64,000 nt of DNA from Lachnospiraceae bacterium (GTDB lineage: Bacteria; Bacillota; Clostridia; Lachnospirales; Lachnospiraceae), in the NCBI GenBank assembly GCA_022647575.1, contig JALCKY010000005.1:184370-248369 (forward strand), written 5' to 3'. Below the pieces are notes generated by a model, which was not told the origin of the DNA, made no database searches, and worked only from the letters and a program-made list of their open reading frames with translations. This document shows, piece by piece, positions 54,582 through 63,213 of this stretch. Positions within the stretch are counted from its first letter, which is position 1. Each line of letters opens with the position of its first letter. The position numbers and the translations under genes were made by a program.

Positions 54582-55315
54582 TTAATGATCACCGGCGTGT
54601 TCATGCCTACCCCCCAGTTCCAGGTACAGCGTTTTCATTCTGCTATGCCGTCTCAGGAATTCAGCATATCTGAGCGATGCCGCATGCCATCCATTATCTT
54701 CCACAAATGAATCATCTGCCCTCAAATTCATCGTCATTTCAGCACCGCAGTCCGGGCAATGTGGAACAAGTTCTGCCGGAACAGCCATTTTTATCTGTAC
54801 ATCCTGCGGGATGATAAGATTTCCATCCTCCGCAATCATAAACTCCTGAGCTTCTATCATCTTTCTGGTTACAGGCTCGTTATCATAAGTAATCTGACGG
54901 CATGAATTACTGCACTGAAAAAGGCCATAATCTCCCTGCGTGTAAAACAGACGTTTCTTATCAAAGCCGCTTCGCTGGAAACAGTGATCCACATTGGTCG
55001 TAAGAACAAAATAATCCTTCTCTTTTATGAGATCAAAAAGCCTTTTGTACACATCATTCGGAATCGGTGCATATCTGTTCAGCCAGATATGCCTTGACCA
55101 CCAGGCCCAGCGCTCTTCAGCGTTGGGAAATGGATAAAATCCTCCTGAATACATATCCCGTATGCCATACTTTTCTATAAAATCCGGGAAATATTTCCGG
55201 AAGCTCTCGCCTGAATATTCATAGCCTGCCGCCGTGGAAAGGCCGGATCCGGGCACCGATGACGACTGCATCCGCATCAAGGAGCGTTTTCCTTCAGTTT
55301 CCTGATATCATCCAA
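54582..55315 (-). pseudogene. SirTM-class sirtuin, two frameshifts at the 5' end
   Basis: Start TTG 55315 (CGGAG upstream) overlaps the stop of the macrodomain gene. After two one-base corrections near 55263 and 55285 the protein reads ADAVVIGAGSGLSTAAGYEY, then FVLTTNVDHCFQRSG (NAD-site Asn and Asp), a CPDCG zinc pair, and NGWHAASLRYAEFL. Length is about 243 residues. This is the class M sirtuin that works as a protein ADP-ribosyltransferase in Staphylococcus and Streptococcus, coupled to a macrodomain that removes the mark. The 232 residues from 55280 onward are open. Confidence 0.85.
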
Positions 55316-56085
55316 GCAGACTCCGGTAGATTGCTTCATCTGTATCTCTGAAAACATTGAAAATCACCTTCTTCACTGATGTACCGTTCTTCAGGAAATC
55401 TCTGACTGTCCTGACTGCAATTTCAGCTGCACGTCTTTGGGGAAACAGGAATACCCCGGTAGAAAATACAGCAGAATGCTATGCTCCGCAAATCATCTTC
55501 AGCAGCAATCTCCAGACAGGAACGATAGCATGACCCGAGCAGTTCCTCGTGTTCCTTTGTCAGATTTCCCTGTACAATCGGGACCGACGGTATGAATGAC
55601 GTGACGGGCCGGAAGATTTATAGCCTGGCGTGATCTTCGCCTGTCCTGCCGGCTCTTCATATCCCTGTGCCTCCATGATGTCAGCGCACTTCTTCCGCAA
55701 TTGTATCCCGGCATATGTATGGATGCAGTTGTCGATGCAGTTGTGGTTCGGCCTGTAACATCCCGTCATTCCGCTGTTGGCTGCATTGACGATTGCATCA
55801 CACTGCAGCCTCGTGATATCACCCTTCCAGAGGATCATGCCGGGTTCAGCTTCCTCAAGTTCCTCAGCACTGACATCGCCTTTCTGATGCCGCACTTCCT
55901 GTAAGTATTCATCCTGAACTTTGAGAAATTCTTCGTCGGCATCTCCTGGCATCCTGATATTCATCAAGCCCCGAAGAAGCTGACGCTGTTTCTGTCTCAC
56001 CCGCCGGTATATCCATTCCGGCATATTGCCTGTTCTCACTCAGGAGCCATTTTATCAGATAGATTCTTTTTTCTTCATGCTCCAC
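55308..56085 (-). pseudogene. Macrodomain ADP-ribose hydrolase, about four frameshifts
   Basis: Corrected reading from GTG 56085 gives IKWLLSENRQYAG, ALMN-type region (RGLMNIRMPGDADEEFLKVQ), the macro core LWKGDITRLQCDAIVNAANS, RHVIHTVGPIVQG, and [20 protein letters not shown], ending with a TGA at 55308. The breaks lie near 56005, 55619, 55588 and 55476; each is cured by removing one base of a run. It belongs to the SirTM-linked macrodomains with an N-terminal extension, which reverse ADP-ribosylation. It overlaps the sirtuin gene. Confidence 0.82.
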
Positions 56086-56240
56086 TGGCTTCGCCTTCTT
56101 TCAACTGCTCCCACCGGACAGATTTCCTTACATCTGTCCGGTGAAGGCAATGATTCTGAATAATGAGTGCAGGAGTTACTGTTACATCGATGCACCCTCT
56201 GCGGACATATTTTTAAACATGATCCGCATGTTTTATCCAT
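56055..56240 (-). pseudogene. Small ferredoxin-like protein, frameshifted
   Basis: Starting at ATG 56240: DKTCGSCLKICPQR gives one [4Fe-4S] motif, then the frame slips near 56205, and a second motif CKEICPVGAVERR appears in the original frame after another slip near 56147. About 60 residues. It sits directly after the flavin-oxidase/ferredoxin gene, so it may be a small electron carrier or a broken-off tail of that gene. Confidence 0.55.
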
Positions 56241-56245
56241 ATCAT

Positions 56246-56869
56246 TTATCTCTTCTTTACTGCACCGAACGGACAATATTTCAAACAGTTTCCGCAGTGC
56301 AGACAGTTCTCCTGAATGATGACCAAAGGTTTCCTTGTAATGTCAATGCACTTCAGCGGACATTTTGAATAGCATATCTTACAGCCGCTGCATTTTTCGG
56401 AAATAAAATAACCATGCTCTTCCTTCTTAACATTTCCGATAAAAAATCCCCTCTTGAAATCGGTTTTGATGACAGGTCAATAAAGTTTCCCGTTGCTTCA
56501 TATATCTGAAAGACTTCCAATGCATCTCTGTTTTTCCGGCTCCGGATAAATCTCTGCCATATATGGATTCTTCTTAAATATTGCATCCAGCCGGCTGTTA
56601 CCAATGTTCTTCACTTTCCCGCGAATGGAAACAGCCTTCTTATTCATGGATCCTTCCCCGCCTGTCATTCCGGAAGCCGCTATATATCCCTGCTCCATCA
56701 GCTGTGCATAAAAATCTTTTCCCTTCGCGGTAAGGAAGTAGATGCCTTCTTCATCATAGAGCATCATGTCTATCGCTCTGGCCACTGGATGCCCGTCCTC
56801 CCCGATAGTTGCCACTATCGTGGAATGGATATCCTCGACAAATATCTTAAGATAATCAACTGGCTGCAT
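56246..56869 (-). pseudogene. PNPOx-like flavin protein fused to ferredoxin domain, frameshifted
   Basis: ATG 56869 follows GGAGGTCCATC. The N-terminal split-barrel domain (VATIGEDGHPVARAIDMML, GIYFLTAKGKDFYAQL) binds FMN in relatives. After breaks near 56540 and 56450 the protein continues FISEKCSGCKICYSKCPLKC and ENCLHCGNCLKYCPFGAV, two [4Fe-4S] clusters. It is downstream of the riboflavin transporter gene ribU by 12 bases. Both breaks are in runs of A or T/G. Probably a redox enzyme using FMN from imported riboflavin. Confidence 0.75.
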
Positions 56870-56880
56870 GATGGACCTCC

Positions 56881-57486
56881 TCATTGTCTTCCTTTCAGGA
56901 TTGGTGAAAGTCGTTTGTATAACAGGATCGTTACCGCACTGACGGCAAATCCCTTCAACAGGTTGAACGGAAGAGCATTCAGGAAAATGATATCAAATTT
57001 TGTCCTGATGAATGGTAAAAATTCGGAAAAAGAAGCAATCAGCCGGTCCACCGGCATAAATGTCTCAAATAGAGGAAGCAGGATGAAATAATTAGCAGCG
57101 GCAGCCATGGCTGCCATAGCAGTGCTTCCTGCCAGACAGCCGATCAGGGCCGCTTTTTTTGTTCTGTGCCTTTCATAGATCAGCCCGGCTGCCCCGACAA
57201 ATGAAGCCCCCATCAGGAAATTTGCCAGTTCCCCTATTCCGCCCGTCGTCGAAGAGAAAAAACGGAGAAGATTCTTGATCAATTCTATCATGATGCCTTC
57301 AATCGGTCCGAAGGCAAAAGCCCCAATCATTGCCGGCAGATCCGACAGGTCAAACTTCGCGAATGAAGGTGAAAGCGGAACCGGAAACTCTGCAAAAGCC
57401 AGAACAAAGGCCACCGCCGAAAGCATCGCGATCGATACGGCGCTTCTGGTATCCAGTTTTCTTAACGCTGCACTCCCTTTTTCCAT
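56881..57486 (-). CDS. ribU: ECF transporter S component, riboflavin (RibU)
   Basis: 201 residues from ATG 57486, which follows AAGGCGG; an ATG at 57573 would add a 29-residue polar N-terminus without a ribosome site. Five or six membrane segments with the RibU signature KFDLSDLPAMIGAFAFGPIE and IELIKNLL. It binds riboflavin and works with the shared EcfAAT module encoded elsewhere. I found no FMN riboswitch in the 170 bases upstream. The following genes encode flavin-binding proteins, which makes the order sensible. Confidence 0.82.
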   Translation of the reverse strand: MEKGSAALRKLDTRSAVSIAMLSAVAFVLAFAEFPVPLSPSFAKFDLSDLPAMIGAFAFGPIEGIMIELIKNLLRFFSSTTGGIGELANFLMGASFVGAAGLIYERHRTKKAALIGCLAGSTAMAAMAAAANYFILLPLFETFMPVDRLIASFSEFLPFIRTKFDIIFLNALPFNLLKGFAVSAVTILLYKRLSPILKGRQ

Positions 57487-57660
57487 CCGGTTCCGCCTTT
57501 CTGATTGTATAATTCCTGGTACTGCTTCGGGATTCATCCCTTCCGCATTCTTGATGGCATCTTCCTTTTCCATGATGCTGCCGGAGCATTGACGCAGACG
57601 TCAGGATGAACTTATATGAGATGATGCCTGCGGTATGCAGTGCTCCATTTCACGCAGTTT

Positions 57661-58071
57661 TTATTCGACGGTTTCTGTAGGAGCAAAGCCCTTAGCCAGC
57701 TTGCAGGCAGGCTTATCCATATAGATAATCTCGAATACCGGATTGTCCCAGGACTTGTACATGCCTTTTACCAACGGGTCGATGCGCTCGAAGAGAGCCT
57801 TCTTCTCGTCCGGATCCGTGACGGCCTTCACCTCTCCTGTCATGCGGACTGTGTACCTGCCCGTGGGCTCCATATAGGTGAAGCCGACAAGCGGATGGGC
57901 AGTCATCTGGCCCCAGGAATCCTTATTGTTTGCAGTGCCGAAGTAATACCTGTCGTTCTCCTCGAACTGGAATTCCCAGCCGCGGGTCTCCGGAGTGCCG
58001 TCTTCTCTGACGGTAGAGAACAATCCGTAGGTCTTCTTTGGAAGGTAAGTCAGAAATTCTTCTTTCTTCAT
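57661..58071 (-). CDS. Pyridoxamine 5'-phosphate oxidase-like flavin protein
   Basis: 136 residues of the split-barrel fold: YGLFSTVREDGTPETRGWEF, YYFGTANNKDSWGQMTAHP, YTVRMTGEVKAVTD. Such small proteins bind FMN or F420 and reduce small molecules; substrate unknown. The promoter region holds a copy of the palindrome found before the MarR gene, so it is probably repressed by that MarR protein. Confidence 0.9.
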   Translation of the reverse strand: MKKEEFLTYLPKKTYGLFSTVREDGTPETRGWEFQFEENDRYYFGTANNKDSWGQMTAHPLVGFTYMEPTGRYTVRMTGEVKAVTDPDEKKALFERIDPLVKGMYKSWDNPVFEIIYMDKPACKLAKGFAPTETVE

Positions 58072-58097
58072 GGTGATGATCTCCTTTATATTTTATT

Positions 58098-58113
58098 ATT
58101 TGTATATGCAAAT
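58098..58113. promoter_or_regulatory. MarR-type operator upstream of the flavin protein
   Basis: ATTTGTATATGCAAAT, one mismatch from a perfect 16-base palindrome, 27 bases before the start. The same motif, perfect, precedes the MarR gene at 58617. Confidence 0.75.
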
Positions 58114-58152
58114 GATGGCTTAAAAAAATTTGTGACACCATAATTGCCTGAA

Positions 58153-58587
58153 TCAAAAAGATTCCTCCAGCTTTTCCGCTGCAGCCACCATCTCCGCCGG
58201 CAGGCTTTTCGCAGCCTCCGGCCCGAGGATGCCATTGCACCGCTGCGCGAGTTCCATCATCGCCGCATCGATCTTTTCCGTCTTTTTGCGTCCTTCGACC
58301 GTCAGGCAGATGTGGACAGTCTTCCAATCCGTTTCCTTGCGAAGGATGCCCTGCTTTTCCAAAGCATTCACAAAACGCGTACAGGTAGAAGGAGCGATAT
58401 CCAGCTTCGCGCTCAACTCTGTCATTGTGATCTCAGGATATTGGTTCACAACGATCAGCAGGTAGATGGAAGGAGTAGAAAGCCCGGTGGATTTGTAGAC
58501 GTCGTTCGCCATTCGTCTCATGACATTTGAAAGACGATTGGAAGTGAAGAACAAGCATTTCGTCAAAGCTGATTCATCCATCTGCAT
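58153..58587 (-). CDS. MarR-family regulator
   Basis: 144 residues, winged helix with ITMTELSAKLDIAPSTCTRF and LEKQGILRKETDWKTVHICL. ATG 58587 follows AAAGGAGGAATGATGAA. Palindromes before its own gene and before the downstream flavin protein indicate autorepression and control of that gene. A Cys at position 11 might sense oxidants, but this is speculative. Confidence 0.92.
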   Translation of the reverse strand: MQMDESALTKCLFFTSNRLSNVMRRMANDVYKSTGLSTPSIYLLIVVNQYPEITMTELSAKLDIAPSTCTRFVNALEKQGILRKETDWKTVHICLTVEGRKKTEKIDAAMMELAQRCNGILGPEAAKSLPAEMVAAAEKLEESF

Positions 58588-58616
58588 TTCATCATTCCTC
58601 CTTTCGCCCTTTTTTC

Positions 58617-58632
58617 ATTTGCATATGCAAAT
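58617..58632. promoter_or_regulatory. MarR operator
   Basis: Perfect palindrome ATTTGCATATGCAAAT (18 bases with the outer C and G) 29 bases before the MarR start. Confidence 0.82.
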
Positions 58633-58868
58633 GATACTGCATAATCATCTTCCTGTCAATAGAAATATAAATTTTTTTCAACAGTACCCGATTTACAGCA
58701 TACGTTAATCCAAAAACACTTCATTAAATTCATCAAAACCGCCTTGTAGTATATTACCAGCCTTCCTTCTAAAAAGCATCGTTCAATTTAGCCAGTCAAT
58801 TGCTCTTTTGTCTCTGAGTCAATTAGGCTGTCAGCAGAAAAAACATAATCTTCATGCAGCATGCATTT

Positions 58869-59230
58869 TACAAATTCATGCAGCATCTAGCCAACAATTA
58901 GCCAAAACCAACTGGCTATTTCCGGCTATCCGCGGTACATTTTGGCAATACCCGGCAGATCAGCTTCGCGACGGCCTGTATTTTTATTTTCCTATGACCT
59001 GCACAAATACAAAGAAAAACCGGATTCTGCCCTGTTATAAAGGCAAAATCCGGTTCATTCATTTTGACAGGGGAAGAGGGAGTCGAACCCCCATTGACGG
59101 TTTTGGAGGTCGCAAGTCAACCCCGGAAAAAGAGCGGAAAATCAATACTTTTTCGGCACGTTCTCCAACAATCCAAATCGCAATCCAAATTCATTTTTCA
59201 ATCCAAATTCGTCATTTTGCACAACACAAC
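58869..59230. repeat. Repeat F: L arm, core and R2 arm
   Basis: L arm (TAGCCAACAATTAGCCAAAA, GGCTATTTCCGGCTATCC), core hairpin at 59018 and T-arm-like GAGTCGAACCCCCATTGA, then the R2 arm GGAGGTCGCAAGTCAACCCC with four CAATCCAAA-type repeats near 59168-59213, ending at TCGTCATTTTGCACAACAC. It closes the sirtuin cassette. Directly after it the serine recombinase gene is cut short. The 58634-58868 interval has no gene. Confidence 0.82.
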
Positions 59231-59238
59231 ATCTAGTA

Positions 59239-59628
59239 TTACCCCTGATCCTTTAACATCCTTACATAAGTAAGTGTGTCCAGCAGATTACGTGAAAATC
59301 TTGAAATTGATTTTGTCATAACCACATCAATCATTCCATTCATGCAGTCTTCAATCATTTTCAAAAATCCGTCTCTGTTTTTCGTTTTCGTACCAGTAAT
59401 TGCTTCATCAGCATATATTTCCACCATGACCCAGTCCTTATTCTGTGAAATCTTATCCTGATAATACTGTTTCTGCGACTGAAAACTCTGTAACTGTTCC
59501 TCTCCGTCCGTGCTGACACGAACATATGCAGCCACTCTTTTGCGAGTAAGCTGAACTGGTTTTCCAACCATTCTTACATCTCTGACAATCGGTCCATCCG
59601 ATGCCTGTATTACTTGTACCTCTGCCAT
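59239..59628 (-). pseudogene. Serine recombinase, N-terminal stump
   Basis: 129 residues from ATG 59628 (AAGGAGG upstream). The resolvase domain has the catalytic serine in VAAYVRVSTDGEEQ, then YADEAITGTKTKNRDGF and MTKSISRFSRN. Full proteins of this kind are about 500 residues. The frame runs into repeat F and stops, so the C-terminal DNA-binding part is missing; integration or rearrangement at the repeat removed it. Preceded by a small gene, a pairing known from Tn1549-like conjugative elements. Confidence 0.88.
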
Positions 59629-59729
59629 AAGCAATTCCTCCTTCTGCTACCGACTATACATCCGAATCAAAATATGAACGAATGTACAGTCGAAATAATA
59701 TTCCAAAATCTATAAGTTCAAAAATCCTT

Positions 59730-59873
59730 CTACGCAGTCATAAAGCTGACCACATTGTAGGATGCCATAATCTTGTATTTTGCTCTGCTGTACTCATCTT
59801 CCGTAATAAGCTGGTTGTGATAAATCCAGCCCAGTACAGCCAGCTTCTTTGCTAACTCAAGCTCCTTCGTCAT
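59730..59873 (-). CDS. Small SHOCT-like protein
   Basis: 47 residues from ATG 59873 with AAGGAGGGG seven bases ahead: LAKKLAVLGWIYHNQLITED then EYSRAKYKIM. The short helical pattern, with a hydrophobic start and ITEDEYxxAK, is that of SHOCT domains. It stands just before the serine recombinase on the same strand, as in related conjugative elements; function unknown. Confidence 0.7.
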   Translation of the reverse strand: MTKELELAKKLAVLGWIYHNQLITEDEYSRAKYKIMASYNVVSFMTA

Positions 59874-59923
59874 ACCAAATCCCCTCCTTCTCTTAAAATT
59901 TCTTGATCACCTTCTTTCTTCCA

Positions 59924-60240
59924 TCAGCAAGCTGATGTTTCTAAAGTGAATAAATGTTGTAATCCAGCAAGAAAATGGTTTGGCTTTCTACGTATCTCCA
60001 GTCTGGTTTCTTTAGCAACAGTTTTAACTAAACCTGCCTGTGGGCCTCTCCTGTGCGAGATCCTCTCCCACCCTTGACGGAAGTGTCTATTGTCATAAGG
60101 AGGGACCCACTTGTGGGAAGATTCCTTATGACCCTTCGCTCCACTTAATCTCATTAAGTCTCATGGCAAAGCTGTTGACTGGAAATACAGCCTATTTACT
60201 TTTCAATGTGCGGTTGAAACTCCTAAAGTTCTTATAGAAC
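59924..60240 (-). other. Conserved-looking non-coding segment with stable hairpin
   Basis: A hairpin at 60094-60130 (CATAAGGA with its complement outside, CCCAC/GTGGG inside) lies in a stretch with further complementary pieces (GGGCCTCTCCTGTGCGAG). A 76-residue minus frame crosses it but has no ribosome site. The segment looks like a structured RNA or an untranslated leader of the recombinase module. The remainder up to 60408 holds no gene. Confidence 0.4.
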
Positions 60241-60408
60241 ATAAGTTTGTTTCGTGTTATAATCTTTGTAGCTACTTTGCTTTGAATCTGATGCTTTGCA
60301 GCTACGTTTCATGAGTTTATTGTAGCGGAATCTATTATGAAAAATAATTGACGGACTATTGACCAAGACTTGACATAGAAAATAAAACGGAAGGAATCAA
60401 AGATACCT

Positions 60409-60687
60409 ATGAGAAACAGAATGACCTTTGCCAATGTAGTTGGCATCTTACTTGAAAATAGCAATAAGACTTACCCACAGCACCTGCTCATCCGCAATCT
60501 GTTCTCAGAGTGTCTGGATGATACACTTCCCGCTTCTGAAATCTTAGATGGAGAACGCATCGAATACAGTCGTTGGTGTACAGGTGCACGACCAGTCACC
60601 ATTGCTATCATCAATACTTATGAGCCTGATAACTGGGATATTGTATCTGTCAACCCAAAATTAGGTCAACTGCTCATTGAATTCTAG
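60409..60687 (+). pseudogene. Unknown protein truncated by IS21
   Basis: 92 residues starting at ATG 60409 after GAAGGAATC. I do not recognise the family; the sequence is mixed helix and strand with LPASEILDGERIEYSRWCTG. The last 13 or so residues and the stop are supplied by the left end of the IS21 element, so this is the N-terminal part of a longer protein. Confidence 0.55.
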
Positions 60688-60756
60688 GTCACTTAAGACC
60701 ACTTTGTACACCCATGCGCCAGCATGGGTGCATTCTTTAACTGGCATGTTCTATTG

Positions 60757-61533
60757 TTACTCCGCGGATTCCTCCTTGACATGATCGAATGTAGCACCAT
60801 TTGTTCGTAGTGTCTCTCTCAGACGGTAGGAATCCCCTTCCATATCGACCAGGATGGCTTTATAGGTCAACCGATCGACTAATGCGCTTGTTATTGCTGC
60901 ATCTCCAAATACTTCGTCCCATCGCTCAAATGTTAGGTTTGAGGTGATAATGGTCGATTTCTGTGAAGCACGGAGGGAAAGATTGCTGAACAACAGATCT
61001 GCGCCTTCCCTATCGAAAGATATGTATCCAAGTTCATCCGCTATTACGAGATCATATTTCTCAAATCTTTTTTCATAGGAGCGTAGCTTCTTTGCATCAT
61101 TGCATTCCTTTAGTTCGGTTACAAGATACGGAATTGTTGTATAGAGAACCTTGTAACCCTGCTCACAGGCTTTCATTCCAAGACCGATTGCTGTATGGCT
61201 CTTTCCTGTACCAGGATTGCCTGTCATGATAAGATTCTGTCCCTTCTGGATGAAATCCAACGTAGCAAGCTCTGGGAGCTTCTTTTGCATTGTCTTGGGC
61301 AGACAGTCCAGTTCCAGATCTTCCAGGTATTTACGGTATGGAAATCTTGCACTGCGTATCCGATTCTCTCTGGCTCTTTTCTCTGCTTCTGCAAGTTCAC
61401 AGGTTAGGAGTTTATGAAGAAAATCCTCATAGTCAGCAGCATCTTTTTCCAACTCCTCGAAATTCTGTCCCATTCCTTTTAACTTCAACAGCTTACAGTA
61501 TTCTTTTATCTCTTCATTGATCTTTGCCTTCAT
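60757..61533 (-). CDS. istB: IS21 helper ATPase IstB
   Basis: 258 residues with an AAA+ core: Walker A GNPGTGKSHTAIGLG, Walker B LVIADELGYISFDREGADLL. IstB assembles on target DNA and directs the IstA transposase. Its ATG shares one base with the TGA of istA (TGATG). Confidence 0.96.
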   Translation of the reverse strand: MKAKINEEIKEYCKLLKLKGMGQNFEELEKDAADYEDFLHKLLTCELAEAEKRARENRIRSARFPYRKYLEDLELDCLPKTMQKKLPELATLDFIQKGQNLIMTGNPGTGKSHTAIGLGMKACEQGYKVLYTTIPYLVTELKECNDAKKLRSYEKRFEKYDLVIADELGYISFDREGADLLFSNLSLRASQKSTIITSNLTFERWDEVFGDAAITSALVDRLTYKAILVDMEGDSYRLRETLRTNGATFDHVKEESAE

Positions 61534-63113
61534 CAGACCACCATCCTTTCTTCTTTGCTCTGTAACTGACAGAGCCTATCATACTGTCCAAGTGTGCTCT
61601 TGGATTTCTGGCTCAGGCGGTCTGTTCCGGTCTTCATTATGGAATTCTTATTTTCGCTTATCTTGTCACATATCACCTTTACCTTGTCTGCGCTCATATC
61701 CATCGGGGAGAGAGATTCCAGTTTCAATAATGCGGTTGCTACTTCGTCTACGCCTTTTTCGTATATGATTTCTAAAACCTCTAGAAAAGTTCTGGCATCA
61801 CTGCTATAATAGGTTTCGAAAAGTTTTTTAATCCGGGTGTCCGACTGAAGCAGTGCTGTGCTTTGGTGAAGAGCACCTGGTTTTCTTTTCAGGGTATGCA
61901 GGTAATGATAAATATCGATTTTCCAGTCATGCCCTTTAAAGCTTCGTTCATGGCGAGCAACAATCTCTCCGCCATGATAGATGATAATCTTATCTGTATA
62001 GGTGCGGATGTCCACGTCTTTGCCGACCAATGTATCAGGAACGGAATAATGATTCTGCGCTACTGTTACAGTAGAATACTTATCGACGTGTCCTCTGCTT
62101 TTCTTACAGCTTTCGAATTTTGGCATCCCAGGAAGAAGGTTCTTTTTCTCATTTTCAAATGATTCTGCCGGAATCGTGCCATCATAGATATCTCTGGCAT
62201 TCAGTTTCATGCATTCTCGGTATAGAAATGTATTTGCATCCGCAAGCGTATCGAAGACATCGTTCCCGGGTCCACAGAAGACCTTTCGTCTTACATATTC
62301 AACGCTGCGCTCTACATGACCTTTTTCATTTCCACTCCGAATGTTACAGAAGCGGAAGCAGTGGCCATAATAAAGTGACAACTGGGTCAGTGCTTCTGTA
62401 GGCTCTTTCTCATGAAGCCCCACAAACTTCCTGACAGCGACCCTCATGTTGTCGTAGACCATAGTGTGAAATACACCATGACAATGAGCGAAATAGTCTG
62501 CATGGGATTCCTGAAATGCAGGTGTGTCCTGTGACTTATATAGTTTTGCAAAACGGTAATTCGTTTTCGCTGCTGTGAACACGGCCATCTGGTAGTTCTT
62601 GTAACCTGTGCCATCAATATCAAGTTTTACAGTTCCCCAGTCGAATTCGGAAATGTCGCCATCTTCATACTCCTGACGGATATATGCTTCCTGGCTTCTT
62701 TCATCGATTTTCCTGATCAGACGTTTAACAGTGGAATAACTGATGTCATAGCCTTCTTTGATTAAGTACTCATGGATATCGATTTTTTTCATCTGCTGCT
62801 TATGCAGCCCTCTTGCTCGACGTATTTCATTTAATTTCAGACATTCCTCAATTATAAGCATTGCATCTTCTGTTTTCTTTAATGGGCCACGGTTATGGCT
62901 GTCATACTTTGGCTTTTCGACGAAAGCCTGGATAATTTCTGACTGTTCCAGTTCTGGATTCATGAATAGAAGCTCGTTCCGTTTCTCATCATACTCTTTT
63001 ACATATTTATTGACGGTATCTTTGCTCATATGCATCTGTCGGGCAATTTCTCTGTTGCTAACGTTATTCAGATGCTTCAGAATGACTGTTTGCTTTTGTG
63101 TCAAATCAATCAC
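61533..63113 (-). CDS. istA: IS21 transposase IstA
   Basis: 526 residues. N-terminal helix-turn-helix (NREIARQMHMSKDTVNKYV), DDE catalytic core beginning FDWGTVKLDIDG, second Asp in MVYDNMRVAV, Glu in GNEKGHVERSVEYVRR, and a C-terminal beta-barrel region (DVDIRTYTDKIIIYHGG). Length and motifs are as in intact IstA. Confidence 0.96.
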   Translation of the reverse strand: MIDLTQKQTVILKHLNNVSNREIARQMHMSKDTVNKYVKEYDEKRNELLFMNPELEQSEIIQAFVEKPKYDSHNRGPLKKTEDAMLIIEECLKLNEIRRARGLHKQQMKKIDIHEYLIKEGYDISYSTVKRLIRKIDERSQEAYIRQEYEDGDISEFDWGTVKLDIDGTGYKNYQMAVFTAAKTNYRFAKLYKSQDTPAFQESHADYFAHCHGVFHTMVYDNMRVAVRKFVGLHEKEPTEALTQLSLYYGHCFRFCNIRSGNEKGHVERSVEYVRRKVFCGPGNDVFDTLADANTFLYRECMKLNARDIYDGTIPAESFENEKKNLLPGMPKFESCKKSRGHVDKYSTVTVAQNHYSVPDTLVGKDVDIRTYTDKIIIYHGGEIVARHERSFKGHDWKIDIYHYLHTLKRKPGALHQSTALLQSDTRIKKLFETYYSSDARTFLEVLEIIYEKGVDEVATALLKLESLSPMDMSADKVKVICDKISENKNSIMKTGTDRLSQKSKSTLGQYDRLCQLQSKEERMVV

Positions 63114-63213
63114 TTTCCTTTCTTTGCCTCCTCTCAGTGTGATACTGATAGGATAGCATGTCTTGGGTGGAAAGTGACCTAGTTTTCAATGAACCATCTG
63201 ACCTATATTTAGA

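Noticed and set aside
57487-57660. FMN riboswitch upstream of ribU
   Set aside because: The conserved RFN element segments are not recognisable in this interval.
21966-59120. Complete tRNA genes at the repeats
   Set aside because: A T-loop-like GGTTCGA segment is present on the minus strand, but no matching D arm, anticodon arm or acceptor 5' strand is found upstream in any copy. Only a 3'-end-like piece is there.
58885-59215. CRISPR-like array from the TAGCCAA and CAATCCAAA repeats
   Set aside because: Units are only 7-9 bases, irregularly spaced and in both arms of a larger repeat; no spacers and no cas genes.
59924-60154. 76-residue minus-strand frame rich in Arg/His
   Set aside because: No ribosome site, crosses a stable hairpin, composition unlike the neighbouring genes; treated as non-coding.
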